From the NCBI GenBank assembly GCA_030549775.1, contig CM060174.1, positions 98,286,132 through 98,350,131 on the forward strand: a stretch of DNA of 64,000 bases. The letters are read 5' to 3'. A program made the position numbers and the translations under genes. Positions 36,507-49,352 of this stretch are shown here, one piece after another. Source of the DNA: Tamarix chinensis. Its lineage: Eukaryota; Streptophyta; Magnoliopsida; Caryophyllales; Tamaricaceae. The notes under the pieces were generated by a model that made no database searches, had not been told where the DNA came from, and worked only from the letters and a program-made list of their open reading frames with translations. Position 1 is the stretch's first letter. Every line of letters begins with the position of its first letter.

Positions 36507-37140
36507 TGTTAGACTTGAATAAAAATTAATCAAGCTAACACAACTCCTATAAAATCATCATTTTTCCTATATTACAAAGAATTCAAGAGAGTTTTGATTT
36601 CATACTTTCAAATCTATATCAAAATTCCCTACTGCTCAATTTGTTCTTCATATTTAGCTAGATTGTTCATACACTTGTAACTTATCCATCTAACTTGTTT
36701 ACTCCCTTCACATTTGATTATACACTTTCATTTCTGTATTTTGTGAGGAATTAATAGAAAATACAACAACACTCTTTAAAACTCATTATCAAGATGTTGT
36801 GTGTGTCTAAAATTCCTAGAAAGATCATTGGATTTGTATATCCATAAACCTATAGAGGTCATTGGATTTGTATATGCACAAACCTATAGAAGTTAACTGG
36901 ATAAAGGTTTAAGTCGTCTCTTTGAAAGGTCATTAATATTGTAGGCTCATATACCTATAAGAGTAATAATCATCAACACATAATAAAGAAAGATATTAAA
37001 ACTTAAAAGGAAATACCTCTTGGTAGTGGATGTAGAGGTGCATTGGGACCTCGAACCACTATCAATCATTGTGAAAAATTTTAAGTTCTCATTATCTTTT
37101 ATTCTACCTTATTCACTCCCCTCTAGAGTATTTTCAAAGA
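36507..37140 (+). mobile_element. Copia-like LTR remnant
   Basis: It starts TGTTAGACTTGAATAAAAATT directly after LINE-1 ORF1 sequence. Near its end are GTAGTGGATGTAGAGG, CTCGAACCACTATC and TTATTCACTCCCCTCTAG, a layout common at the 3' end of plant Ty1/copia LTRs. Two ~36-bp repeats of TCATTGGATTTGTATAT...AACCTATAGA lie at about 36826-36897. The right boundary is unclear and no internal region follows. Confidence 0.45.
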
Positions 37141-37478
37141 CCAAAGTTCTATAAGTAAGAAATTTTAAAATTTAATCCTAAAAGTATTTAGTGTGATTAT
37201 ATTCGCCCTTATGAGTTTCCTATAAAAAATATAATAGTGATAATTCTTAGCTTGTGCTTACTTTTGGAATCAAGTTGTGTGTGTATATGAATGTAAATAG
37301 ATTAAATGAATGCATTTTGGCTCAACTCTAGTTTTATTTGTTATATTATTGATCTCGAGCTTGAAGCATATTTCATGCAAAATCCTATTTATATGAAATT
37401 TATTTGTTGGCTAAAAAGAAAATTTAGTGTATTCATTATACATAAATTTAAACTATAGTTTAGGCTTTTGAGAAGTTA

Positions 37479-37504
37479 GAGAGAGAGAGAGAGAGAGAGA
37501 GAGA
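37479..37504. repeat. (GA)n microsatellite
   Basis: About 13 GA units in a row. Confidence 0.9.
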
Positions 37505-38210
37505 TGAACTATTTGTAAGGAACCTAGATTTGATACAAAAAATATTTTACTTGACGAGATACAAAATTATGAAAATATCAAAGTGTTTTTAGGAATAAAT
37601 ATAATAAATCAATAATTCTAAAAAGATTTATCATGGATAAATATCATTTTTATTTCATATGTTTGTTTAGAAAACATATATTTAATTGATTTCGTTAATG
37701 AGAACTTTTACCATAAAAAAACCTGTTGTACGATAAAACAAATTTGGCTCAATCATTGACTGGTCGAATAGATGCCATGCCATTTTCAAATAAAATCTTT
37801 GTATTATGGAATTAAAATCGTAGAGTAATATGAATTTCCTATTGCTATTGCGAAATTTGATGTAAATTGACAGTTAATCTATATTAACATCATATATTGA
37901 TGGAAGATAATGAGCCTCTACTGGGTAAAGATTAAAACCTCATGAATCGTATATTAATAGGTGTTATTTTTTTAAATCTTCATACATAATTGTAAAAAAA
38001 AAAGATTTAAAATTCGTATAACTGTCAATGTACATAAGGCTCCTTCCGAGGAAGTTTTTTTTTGTAGGATTAAAGACAATGAACCATCTACAAGATGTTT
38101 TACCTTATATATAAAGAAATCATTATCATGGAAGGTTAAAAAGAGATAGTATGGGACAAAACAAACAACCTAGAGTCCTCCAACCTTTCCTGGTCACCTC
38201 ATCTATTGGT

Positions 38211-38700
38211 TAGGGCTTTCAAAATTAAATATTTATATTTATTTAAATAATTTTTTCAAATATTCATTTCACATTGTTTAGATCGAATATATGAATCTCA
38301 AATATTTAAAATAATAATAATATGATTTGAATTTAGATATGTCTAATATTCATATAAAAATATCATTTTATCAATTTTAATAATTTTTTAATAAATATAA
38401 AAAATAAGGATTTTATATTAGTTAATATTTATATTTATGTTTATAAAAATGCCTTATTTTAACTAGAAAAAGTATTAAAATATTAGATATAAATATTTAA
38501 AATATAAAAATAAATAAAATTATAAAAATATAATATTATGATATATTGTTAAAATAATTAACAAACTATAAAATATTTTTTCAAATTATATAATTTATTC
38601 AAAAACTGAATATCTTTTTAACTAAAATTAAATCAAATATCCTAAATTTTAGATATCAAATTGATTTTTTAGATCTCGGATTTTATTTTTTACAGCCTTA
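38211..38700. mobile_element. Decayed hAT MITE related to 25603-26139
   Basis: The right end read backwards, TAAGGCTGTAAAAAATAAAATCCGAG, resembles the left end of the intact copy (TAGGGCTGTGTAAAAAATCCGGG), and the left end is TAGGGCTTTCAAAATT. Similar ATATC/AAATAT-rich interior. No duplication is recognisable. Orientation is opposite to the intact copy. Confidence 0.5.
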
Positions 38701-39283
38701 ATTACACTAATAACGTTACATTGCATCCTTATAAAAAAAGGGAGGAAAATCCCAAAATTACAATATTTTTTTAAAAGGCAAAACTATTGTCCTCATAGCC
38801 TACATCACACTACCAATAAAATACTCTATTTATCTAAGAAATCAAGTCTTTTTAATTTAAAATTTTTATTTTAAAATAAAAATTATTCTAAAAAAGTCAT
38901 TACTTATTATTTTTTTTATTCCTACATTTTATATTCCTTTCTCTATGTAATAATTGTCATATTATTTTATAATAAATAATATAATTATCACATTAAATAT
39001 TACATTTTAAAATAATATATAAAGTACAAAAAAATATATTTTTTAAAAACAGATAGAATATCATTGAGAACGGAAATTGCGGCCTGCATTCCGGCAGATG
39101 CATTCTGTAGGGGTCCGGGGCAAAGCAAGCCCATATAAATATAATGACGTTCGGCCGTCTGCCCCTGTCGTCGTCAATCGTCATGCCTGGAAAAGAAGTA
39201 AGTAATGCCTTCCGACTACTAATCGTGCATCATTAACTTTGTGGGCCCGTGCATTTGAATAACTACGCATTCATATTCATACA

Positions 39284-39632
39284 CGCCTTGTTTGTCAATT
39301 AGTGAATAATTGATACCAGTTAATAAATTTTATTGACAGTTCGTTGTTAGTAGATTGTATTAATCAGTTTAAATAGTATATAATATTAATTGTTTGTATA
39401 ATAATATTAGGTAATATTTATTGATAGTAATATTTATTAGCTAATTTGAAATATAAATAATTAATTTTTTAAAATAAAATAATATAAAATACTCTATTTT
39501 TTTATTATCTCAAACTGTTGATACAAAAAACTGTTTAACAAAGGCTAGAATTAAATATTTGATGTAGTCAAATTTCTAATTTATTTTAAAATTACTAAAA
39601 ATGCTCTAAACTATTCTTTGCCAAACAAGGTC
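39284..39632. mobile_element. Candidate Tourist-like MITE
   Basis: The left end GCCTTGTTTGTCAATTAG mirrors the right end (read backwards GACCTTGTTTGGCAAAG). Size (about 350 bp) and GTTTG termini fit PIF/Harbinger MITEs, but no 3-bp duplication is visible. Confidence 0.45.
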
Positions 39633-40999
39633 TTCGTAGGGTATTAATGAATATTTATTTGTTTAACATGAGCAGACATATATTAGATTGTCCATCCATT
39701 TCCCCTAAAAAAAATATTTTAACAATTTACACAATTATTAAAAAATTAATCAAACTAACATTAGTATTACATTAACATCCTTTATTAAAAAAATATAAGA
39801 ACAATTAAATTAATGCATAAAAAATATGAATAAAAGTAAAAATTAAGCAGTGACCTTTTAAATGATTTTTTTTTAAAAAAAATACAAGTTAAAATTTTGA
39901 ATAGATTTCTTTTTAAGACTGATGGAATAATTAATACTTAATTCTTTTGACTAATTTTACGGTGGAATTCATTAATACAAGCTTATTCAATTAGTTATAG
40001 ACGACAAATTAAATAAGCTTGCAATAATAAATTCCAGGCTAAAATCAGATTCAAAGTACCGACGAGAGTATTAAAGAGAGGCTACAACTTATTAATTCAG
40101 GTTTTTTTTCATTACTGAGTTATCAATCGAGAGTTAATCTGGGACCCCGATACGTCATTAATGTGCTTAATCAATGGGGAAGGAATGACTGGTCACACGT
40201 GTGTGGGCGTAGAGGACAAGGGGTAGGTGGAAGCATAGCAAGACCGTCCCAAAAATTAAATCTCCGGTTCCCTTGTACAGCATTTCGTCAAATCTATCTT
40301 TCCATTATTCATTCAAACATGTACCGAATGGGGAGCAAGTGGAAACAAAATGACGTGTGAAAATAATAGTGGTAGTAGACTAGTCGTGGTCTGGTCTATA
40401 CTACTCTATAGCTTTAAATGTGATACCTAATTATTTCCGGCCTAGACTATTTAGTACTTGCTTGAAAGGACACGGGCTACGGTTTCGAGCCAGACCGGAT
40501 CACAGTCCATCGAGGGACGGACTCCAAAGCCCTCCATCATAGTTTATAAGTTTAACGCAACCGCATTGTTCAAACTTCTGACCTCTTCGTGGTTTTTATA
40601 TATTTGTAGTAAATTATTTTGCCTTGTTTATTAAGTAAACTCATCAAAAATAACGTACTTTCTTATTTTAAAAAATTATAGTTCAAAATCACTTATTTGA
40701 TTATGAAACGTTTACCTAAATATATCTTTTATTTAGCGTAATATAACATCTTAATTTTTATTAAATAAATTTTTTTATTCAAAATGGTTTTGATATAAAA
40801 TGGTACCACCGTATCCAACTAACAGAAGTCTTATGAACATTTAGAATGTAATATCGAACACTGAAAATGATATAATTCATACACATATGAGGTCCATTGA
40901 TTATTCTTATCCATTTTATGTAATCACACAACAATTTTCTCATATTTACTTATTCTCTAAAATAGATAAGGTTATATTCCACTCATTTCACTTATATAC

Positions 41000-41017
41000 C
41001 ACACACACACACACACA
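41000..41017. repeat. (AC)n microsatellite
   Basis: About eight AC units. Confidence 0.85.
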
Positions 41018-43335
41018 TATGATAATATGATTCATTTATCTATTTTTAAAATATAATATTATTCACATCTAGGATACGACAACCAAGGAACATATATCAA
41101 ACGTCGTCATCTCATTGACTAAGAAAAAACCACACGATATCTAAGGCACAATGATCGAAGAAAATCACACATACATAATAACCGATAACATCACTTACTA
41201 CGACAACTATAATGCCTATAACACTGCCAGCTATGACAAATAAAACCACTTAGTATAATTTAACTTTTTAAGCATCAATACCCCCTATAAGACCCATATG
41301 TCACTTATATATTATAAAGAGGGGCATTGCTAACACACTACTGGTGCAACAAATACGAATATATATGCAATGCATCTATCGTTTGACCCTACTTTGAAGG
41401 TTATCTTGAGGTTACTCAAGATAGACTATAAACCACTAGCTAATCTATCATAGCTAGTTAGCACAACTCACATTAGTTAGCTGAAAACATCACTTAATCC
41501 ATAGTCAGTTTAGGTTACACTTAAACCCATTTATTTCCCTTATCATTTAAATTAATCAAAATATCATATTTATTATTGACCACCACCTCAAAATAAGCCC
41601 ATACACTAATTTCCAAAAAAAAATGTTACTACTCACAACATACTATTTATGTACAACTAAAAATGTATAAATATACCAACAAGCTTATATTTAAATATCA
41701 AAATTTATTTATTATCAAAACTCACTATTCACATTATTTCACTATTTTGAGAGTCAATTAAATGGTTAAGGTCAACCATTGATCCTAAAATATCTAATCA
41801 AGCCTTTAGGTGTAAAATGACAAAATTATCCCTAATATGCCATTAATTTAAAAATTACGAATAAAATACTAATCATGCTTTAAAAAAATAGTGGAGTTAT
41901 ATAATAAGTATACCAAATAATTAATTAAAATTTTAGAATTCTGAAATTTGATTAATTAAATCATATTGCATGCATAAAAGACAAAAAATAAATACCCTCA
42001 AACCCTAAAAACAAATAAAATAGCATAATTTGTAGCATATAATGATCTAACTCATGAAGCTTTGCATATTATTCGTTGAATACCATATGAATACATTAGA
42101 ACATCCATGTAGATATTTCAGCAAAAACGCATCACCCATATAACATTTCCAAAATGCCCCTTGTCATGCTAAAACATCAGTAAATCATAACATTAATTAT
42201 AAAAATCTAAATCAAGACTTTAAATATATGAAATTGCTTCTAAAAAATATAAATAATTAATCGGAATCATAAAAATTCCCTAAAAACAACCATAGCACAA
42301 TAATTTGGCTAGAAATTGAATTTGCCACAAACATGCTTAAATCAACCATGATTAATTTAATTACAATAAAAATATATCTACTTTTAGTAAATTTATTTTT
42401 ACTTAATATCATAAGATTCCAAAAAATCTATAAATATTCCTCATCCATGCACAAAATCTTTCATTGAATTTTTGGCACAAGAATACCTAAAATATGTAAA
42501 ATTAACACAAAACTAACAAGAATAAAAGAAAATTTATGGACAACAATGGAAGAGGGATTAGTGGTTGAAGAAATCTGGTTTGGGATCATAAGGGTCATGA
42601 AAATCTGGTTGGAAAAGTAAGGTTGGAAGATTATGTGGTTAGCTTAGGATATTTAAAAATATTTTAGTGATTTGTGATTACTTAATGATAAAAGAATCAC
42701 ACACCAACAGGCAGGCTGTTGTGGTTCAACAGTCCCTTATGGGTAGAAAATTATTTTCTCAACTTTATTAAGATATTTTAGGAATATAGAATCAAATTTA
42801 GGATATTATGGATGTGTTTAATATAGAGAAAGTTGAATTTCAAGGACTAAATATGCCTAAAATTAGCATATTTTATATGAAAAATGTCAAAAATATTTTA
42901 AACCCATTTTAATTCATATTTAGCTTAAATAAATCATAATATTAGTATCTATAAAGTTTTGTTGGCTAAAATGATAGTTTTGGGGCTTAAAATACGAATT
43001 AGGATAAAAATGGCGATGAAAAATATTTTCCATTAAAGTCTCCATTTACAATTATGAAAAGGACTAGAAGATTCATGAAAAAATATAAGAAATTTAAATA
43101 TGATCAAAGTAGAATGATTTGAAAAATTTTTGATGGCTTAAAGTTACTTGGAAGTTTTATGCGACTAAAAACTGTAAGAATAATTAAACGATCAAAATGA
43201 AATCTTTTAAAAACTCAACGAGAGTTAAAAGGATATAATAAATATAACTTTAAACTAATTTTATTATATTAATAATAATAAACATATTTTAAAAAAGTGG
43301 ATATTACACGTAATCTCTTATCATTTTATAGCTAA

Positions 43336-43396
43336 ATATATATATATATATATAAAAATATAATTATCAATCAAAGGTACACACACACACACACAC
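43336..43396. repeat. (AT)n and (AC)n microsatellites
   Basis: AT run at 43336-43353 and AC run at 43380-43396, separated by unique AT-rich DNA. Confidence 0.9.
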
Positions 43397-43821
43397 TTTA
43401 TTTTAGGCATATAACTTGTGAATGCATGCATAAATAGTGTTGTAAAAATTAAACGTATGATTAACCTTCCGCAAAGTATAATATACTCACTATTTTTTAG
43501 GAGCATCTTAGCTTAGGCCACGTTAGTATGGGGGAGATAAGACGAGGAAATAATTTTTTTTCTTCTTCTGAAAGTGTTGATTTAAAGGTTGTTTGGTATA
43601 GATTATCTAAAAATGTCAAAATCATATTAAACTTCCTTTTGACTCTCCACTTATATATATTGTGTAAACGAACTACTTACTGAGGTACCTATTATTGATT
43701 ATTACTTCTTATCCTTAATTATATTTTCTCTTACATGATAAAATTGAAAAATAAATTAATATAATTCCCCTATTTTATCTCCTTTGATAAGCAAATCAAG
43801 CAGAAACTAGGGTGACTACTC

Positions 43822-44112
43822 TGTTATATCTAGCTAATAAACACATGCATATTAGTTAAGGTAATTAGTTAATGCTGGGTTGTTATTAGTTGTTATTGGT
43901 TTGTTAACAAGCTTACTAGGTTGAGGGTTGTGACAACTTAAATCAGTTAATTAGTTAGCTCTACTTACCAGGTTCATTAACTAGCTATAAGTACTTAGGA
44001 TGTGTTGTAGTGCATTAGTATGCGACAAGTCATATTGTAGAGATTGAAATAAACCTTAAATAAGAGGCCTGAAGCTGATTGGCGATCACCTTGTGACAAC
44101 GTTTTCATTCAC

Positions 44113-44151
<39 letters not shown>

Positions 44152-44220
44152 TATGTTCTTAATTATAGTTTTCTTTTCATCAAGATTCCTCTCAGAAACC
44201 TATTTTAGGAGCTGTTAGCA
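43822..44220 (+). mobile_element. Copia-type LTR remnant
   Basis: Starts TGTTATATCTAGCTAATAAAC. It contains a TATA-like CTATAAGTACTTAGG (about 43985), GAAATAAACC as a possible poly-A signal (about 44048) and ends GAGCTGTTAGCA. The following TTGGCTAGAGGCTGGGAAC could be a decayed primer-binding site. An (ATT)n array sits inside. No duplication flanks it and the internal region is missing. Confidence 0.4.
44113..44150. repeat. (ATT)n microsatellite
   Basis: About a dozen ATT units in a row. Confidence 0.95.
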
Positions 44221-44428
44221 TTGGCTAGAGGCTGGGAACAACAAAACACAATAACATGATATTCCCAACCACACATTTCATAGTAAATAGGATCCTAAAA
44301 ATTTGATCCCCGGCCTTGAAAGGTTGACATATACACTAATTAGATGACACCAAAATCTATAGGTCTTATGAGGTCAAATATTGACCATTATTTATTAATG
44401 TTATATTGTACTCTAGATTATCAAAAGA

Positions 44429-44772
44429 TGTTATGGCTGGCTATCGTTATATGTGTTGTGTGTTAATTGCTGTTGTTATTTCCTTCTTTTTCTTTACTCT
44501 TAATTTCCTTGCTGTAGTCTTACGTGTAGTGGATTACTCTATCTTGTATTACCCGAATTTTGTTTTGGGGGTTAACCACCTGGTTGGGCTATTAAGTCAT
44601 ATGGGAGGGTGTGCTATCCATATAAATATATGGGTAATGTTGATCGATGGATATGGCCGTTCATTCTCCAATTTGTTTGTTATCTCTCAACTCTTAGCCT
44701 CTCTGCTCAATTCACTCTTGAAACCCATTCAATCCCTGGGTTCCTTGATTTAGAGCAATTCAGTTAGTAACA
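44429..44772 (+). repeat. Gypsy 5' LTR
   Basis: Runs from TGTTATGGCTGGC to AATTCAGTTAGTAACA. A TATA-like CCATATAAATATATGGG (44618-44634) is conserved in the 3' LTR and is the likely promoter; it is also near-palindromic. Confidence 0.9.
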
Positions 44773-44786
44773 TTGGTATCAAAGCC
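44773..44786 (+). other. Primer-binding site (initiator tRNA-Met type)
   Basis: TTGGTATCAAAGCC directly follows the 5' LTR. It differs from the usual plant TGGTATCAGAGC primer site by one base. Confidence 0.85.
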
Positions 44787-44800
44787 TAAGTCCTACGACC

Positions 44801-45880
44801 ATGGCGGATGGGACTTGGCTGAATGAAATCAGGAGGGACTTGGATCAGTTGAAGGAATCTCTAGATCAGTGGAAGGTTTAGTTGAAGGATGAGCTGAAGC
44901 AACTCATCTCTGATTCGCAGCAAGAGTGTATGGTTGCTTGGAGAACCATGATGTCTCAAGCTCCATCGGGAGGTCATGGCAATCAAACAATTGCAAACCC
45001 ATCAGCTTCCAATTCCCCGCAAATCCAATCTCATACTATAGCAGAAACTGACCCTCATAGACTTCTACACTATGGGAACCAGCAGCTACATCCATACCCC
45101 CCAGGAATTCCACCTGTAGCTCACCAAATGTAACCTCCTTACCATATTCCCACCAGGCTTACTCGAGTGGAGTTTCCTAGATTTAATGGAAATGATGTTC
45201 AGGGATGGATATATATGGTTAACCAGTTTTTTGACATGGATGGAACTCCAGAGAATGGAAAAGTTTGGCTAGCATCGATCCACTTTGAAGGCCTGGTGTT
45301 GTAGTGGCACTAGGCTTACCTCAAAATCTGGCCACACCCTGCATATATGACATGGGGTGAGTACTCTGAAGCCATTATCTCTCATTTTGATTCCAGCCCC
45401 TATGACGATCCAGTGGCGGATATTACAAATTTGAAACAAACGGGGGACTTAGTGGAATACCAAAACAAATCCGACCACCTTCAAAACTAGGTAAACCTAC
45501 CTAAAGAGTATGTTGTGAGCTACTACTTAGGTGGATTGCGCCCTTCAATCCAAACCCTTGTTTGAATGTTTTAGCCTAAGACATTAAAGGATGCATGCAA
45601 CTTGGCCAAGTTATAACATGCAACCCTCCAAACCTAGCTCAGAGAACCTCGACCATAAGCCAAACATCCTTTACCACCACATGCCAAAAATGACCATAAA
45701 CCAATTGGATATTCCCCTAAACCAAATCTTCATTCTAGGCCAAACAATAGAACCCAACCTAGAAAAACCCTAAAAACCCTTTCTTAGGAAGAACTGCATG
45801 CTAAAAGAGCACGAAATAAGTGCTATTGGTGCTTCAAGAAATTCCAACCAAGCCATAAGTGTTCAAAATGACAGATATTT
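44801..45880 (+). pseudogene. Gypsy gag remnant
   Basis: An ATG at 44801 opens MADGTWLNEIRRDLDQLK, cut by a TAG at 44879. A gag core follows: RLTRVEFPRFNG (about 45157) and VNQFFDMDGTPENGK (about 45220), again with stops. A zinc-knuckle-like CYWCFKKFQPSHKC is near 45815-45855 and ends in a TGA. Gag would form the particle and bind RNA. Coiled-coil-like charged residues dominate the N-terminus. Confidence 0.75.
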
Positions 45881-45883
45881 GTC

Positions 45884-46330
45884 ATGGATATGGTAGAAGA
45901 TGACAAAGAAGTGGATGGAGAAAGTAAGGAGGATACTGGAGAATCACCCCATATTTCGGTGCACGATCTTAGTGGAGTGCCAACATACCATACTATGAGG
46001 GTGACGGGACAGGTGAAGAAAACATTAGTGATCATGCTGATTGATAGTGGCTCAACTCATAACTTCCTGGACTTGCACGTGGGTAAACAATTGGGGTGCT
46101 CTCTAACACCTATGCAACCATTAGCAATTGTTGTTGTGGATGGCAGTGAGATCCGTAACACATATATGAGTAGGGGACTGAGATGGAGCCTTTCCAACCA
46201 TACCTTACAAGGGGACGTGATGATCTTGCCATTAGGGAGGTGTGAGATGGTGCTGGGGGTGCAATGGTTGTCCACCTTGGGACCCATTACTTGGGATTTC
46301 CAACAACTTTGTATGAAATTCACCGCGTAA
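45884..46330 (+). pseudogene. Gypsy aspartic protease fragment
   Basis: An open stretch of about 148 codons with an acidic start, then MLIDSGSTHNFLD near residues 50-62, the retropepsin D-S-G active site, and MVLGVQWLSTLGPITWDF near the end. It normally processes the polyprotein. The active-site triplet is intact, but stops on both sides cut it from gag and RT. Confidence 0.85.
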
Positions 46331-46579
46331 GGAGGAGAATCGTCCTAAGGGGCTCACACAAAGTGAAAGCTAGAGCACTTAAAGGGAAAGGGGTGAATAA
46401 AACCTTAAGTAACAGTGCAGAACAAATGGTGATCCAACCGTGTTCTATGAGGGTGGAGGGAAAAGATGCAAGTCAGTTCACACCCCTGACTCTACCACCT
46501 AAGGAGGCAGGACCCCTTCGATCTATTGAGCTACAAACTGTGTTGGATCGATTCTCCACGGTTTTTTTGTGTGCCTAAG

Positions 46580-47910
46580 GGACTTCCTCTAGTGAGGTCT
46601 CATGAACACATGATTCCACTGAAGTAAGGCATTAATCCTATCAACCTCAGACCCTACTGTTACTCTTCTCCTTAGAAAGATGAGATTGAAATACTAATGT
46701 AAGAGATGTTTTAGGCAGGTATAATTCAACCTAGCTCCGGCCCATATTCCTCTCCCATTGTTCTTGTTAAAAAGAAAGATAATAGTTGGAGACTTTGCGT
46801 AGATTATAGGGAGTTAAATAAACATACCATAAAAGATAAGTTTCCTATCTCTGTCATTGAAGAAATGTTGGAAGAATTACATAGAGGTAAATACCTTTTT
46901 AAACTTGACCTTAGGTCGGGACATCACCAAGTGAGAATGTACCCTAAAGATATTCCCAAAACAACTTTCAAAACACATGAGGGCCACTATGAATACTTGG
47001 TTATACCATTTAGCTTAACTAATGCACCCTAAACCTTTCAAGCTCTCATGAATCATGTTTTTTAAACCCTATCTCTGCAAGTTTTTTTTTTAATTTTTTT
47101 TTATTTTTATGACAATCTAATCTATTGTGGAGACTGACCATCCTATTTGGAGCATTTAGAACTCACCTTGGAGATACTACTGCACCTAGAGCTATATGCT
47201 AAAAAAGACAAGTGTAATTTTGGGGTAGAAAGTTTAGAGTATTTGGGCCACATTATCTTAGTAAATGGAGAAGCAACAGATCCAGAGAAAGTGAAGGTTG
47301 TCTCATTCTGGCCCCTGCCCACATATTTGACTCAACTCAGGGGGTTATTAGGCCTTGTAGGGTATTATAGGAGATTTGTTCATAGCTGTGGGGTAATCAG
47401 TAAACCCTTAACATACATGTTAAAGAGGAACAATTTCAAATGGACAGAGGAAGCTAGAGCTACCTTTGATCAGTTAAACCTGGCCTTAACCACAACTCCT
47501 GTTCTGAGGTTGTCGGTCTTCACCGAAGAATTTATTATAGAGACGGATGCATCAGCAGCTGGGGTGGGAGCAGTACTAATATAGGAAGGTCACCCTTTGG
47601 CTTTCATTAGCAAAACACTTTCACCCAGACACTAGGGCCTTTCAATCTATGAGAAGGAGATGTTGGCTATTTTATTTGTAGTGGATAAATGAGCACATTA
47701 TATATGAGGAAGACACTTTGTCATTAGAATCGACCATCAACCCCTCAAATACCTTGCAGATCAAAAGCTAACCACTTCTTTTCAGCATATGTGGTTAGCT
47801 AAATTAATGCCCTTTGATTACAAGATTGTGTACAAGAAGGGGAAGGAAAATGTAGTAGCTAATTCTCTATCAAGGGCACAAGGTTTAAAGTTATTTGTAG
47901 TGGTGGTAAC
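46580..47910 (+). pseudogene. Gypsy reverse transcriptase and RNase H remnant
   Basis: RT motifs in order: [20 protein letters not shown] (about 46750-46805), [15 protein letters not shown] (about 46890-46940), [21 protein letters not shown] (46965-47030, in two parts). The catalytic Y-x-D-D box is replaced by FYDN (about 47106) right after a run of T residues that probably slipped. RT connection and RNase H follow: CNFGVESLEYLGHI (47213), RGLLGLVGYYRRFV (47340), FKWTEEARATFDQL (47437), IIETDASAAGVGAVL (47533) and GKENVVANSLSRAQG (about 47840). Stops interrupt at several points (for example after GVGAVLI). Confidence 0.9.
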
Positions 47911-47919
47911 CATGACCTA

Positions 47920-48885
47920 GCAAGTGCTATTGGAGGAAATTAAAAAAAGTTGGGACAAAGATTCACACCTCAAGGAAGTTGTAGCATCCTTGCAGGAGAA
48001 CCCCCAAAGCTTTCCCAAGTATACTTACAGCCAGGGAATTCTTCGAAGGAAAGGGAAATTGGTAGTGGGTCGAGACCCGTTGCTCCAGCAGAACCTAATA
48101 TCCCTCTACCATGATACACCCCAAGGAGGACATTCAGGATTTCAAACCACATATACAAGGGAATGAAATAAAAGTGAGGGAATATATCAGGGAATGTGAT
48201 ATATGCCAAAGGATTAAATATGAAACTCATGCTCAACTTGGACTCCTGCAACCTATGCTAGATCCCGTGACAGTATGGTCTGACATAAATATGGATTTTC
48301 TAGAAGGCCTTCCTAAATCCCATGGAAAGGATGTGATCATGGTGGTTGTGGATAGGCTAAGTAAATATGCCCACTTTATTGCCTTAAGTCACCCTTACAC
48401 AGCAGTGGGAGTAGCTAAAAAATTCTGGGACATCATTTATAGGTTACATGGGTTGCCACAGAGCTTTACAAGTGACAGAGATCCAATCTTTGTTAGCATT
48501 TTTTGGTAGGAGCTCTTTAAGATGCAAGGGGTTCAATTACAATTGTCTTTGTCCTATCATCCACAAACGGATGGGCAATCGGAGGTATTAAATATATGTT
48601 TGGAGAATTATCTGAGATGCATGATAGGAGACTTGTCAACAGAGTGGAGCAAATGGCTACCTTCAATAGAGTTTTGGTACAATACCACATTCCACTTTGC
48701 AGCTCAAGTGAATCCCTATGAAATACTATATGGCCAACATCCTCCTATTCATTTACCCTATTTTCCAAGGGATTCAGTGGTTTCCGCAATCGATAGGTCC
48801 CTTGTTGCTCAGGAGACTGCATTAAAAATACTTAAACATCATCTTAGCAGGGCACAAGAAAAAGATGAAGCACCAAGCTGATAGG
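47920..48885 (+). pseudogene. Gypsy integrase remnant
   Basis: The zinc-binding end is HDTPQGGHSGFQTTYTR (48110) and, after a frameshift, REYIRECDICQRIK (48180). The core has NMDFLEGLPKSHGKD (48290), SFTSDRDPIFVS (48470), a stop at 48508-48510, then SYHPQTDGQSEVLN (48555) and SIEFWYNTTFH (48665), supplying the D, D and E positions. Integrase would insert the cDNA. Core residues look kept, but the frame is broken at least twice. Confidence 0.9.
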
Positions 48886-49323
48886 CACAAAACCGAGAGA
48901 GTACTGGAGATTGGAGATTGGGTTTATGTGAAACTTCAGCCATATAAGCAACATTCTTTGGAGCATCGAGCTATACACAAGCTTTTCCCAAGGTATTATG
49001 GGCCTTACCAAGTGCTAGAAAAGATTGGATTGGTGGCATACAAAATGACATTACCTGCTCAAACCACTGTGCATCTAGTTTTTCATGTGTCCCTTTTGAA
49101 GAAGAAGCATGGTCATCACAGGGTTCATATAGCTCTACCATCTTATCATACAATCAGTGATTTATCTTACAAGCCAGTAGCTATACTGGATAGATGATTT
49201 ATCAAACGTGGTTAGAGGGCTATCACTCAAGTTTTGGTCTAATGGACTAATGGAACACAGGAAGATGCAACCTGGGAAGTCCTTGAAGACCTGCAGGCTA
49301 AATTTCTAGATTTTGACCCTTGA
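48865..49323 (+). pseudogene. Gypsy integrase C-terminus and chromodomain-like tail
   Basis: An open stretch gives ERVLEIGDWVYVKLQPYKQH, then FPRYYGPYQVLEKIGLVAYK and VFHVSLLKK, the GPY/F-type module. It continues past a stop near 49195 as ITQVLV-stop-WTNGTQEDATWEVLEDLQ, which has the aromatic W...ATWE pattern of a retrotransposon chromodomain. In chromoviruses this tail can steer insertion to particular chromatin. Two stops interrupt it. Confidence 0.8.
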
Positions 49324-49335
49324 GGACAAAGGACT

Positions 49336-49352
49336 TTGCAAGGGGGGAGCAT
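49336..49352 (+). other. Gypsy polypurine tract
   Basis: GCAAGGGGGGAGCAT immediately precedes the 3' LTR, the expected place for plus-strand priming. Confidence 0.85.

Larger units (their letters stand above)
37141..43821. other. Intergenic AT-rich DNA, no gene seen
   Basis: No supported coding or RNA gene. Holds the hAT remnant (38211-38700), a Tourist-like candidate (39284-39632), simple repeats, and a GC-richer patch around 39060-39190 whose minus-strand frame (38993-39184) has no domain. The end of the block (about 41280-43310) finishes in GTGGATATTACA, which read backwards resembles an LTR start (TGTAATATCCAC), but no matching end was found. Confidence 0.5.

Noticed and set aside
37120..37130. 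AGAGT at 37125 as partner of AGAGT at 36502, a duplication for the copia-like LTR
   Set aside because: The implied LTR would end CCCTCT rather than CA; a chance 5-base match is likely.
40440..40560. Possible tRNA or conserved RNA (GGTTTCGAGCCAGACC)
   Set aside because: No cloverleaf could be drawn; only the T-loop-like string matches.
41280..43310. Minus-strand LTR starting at GTGTAATATCCAC (43310)
   Set aside because: The start string is plausible, but no matching end, duplication or second copy was found.
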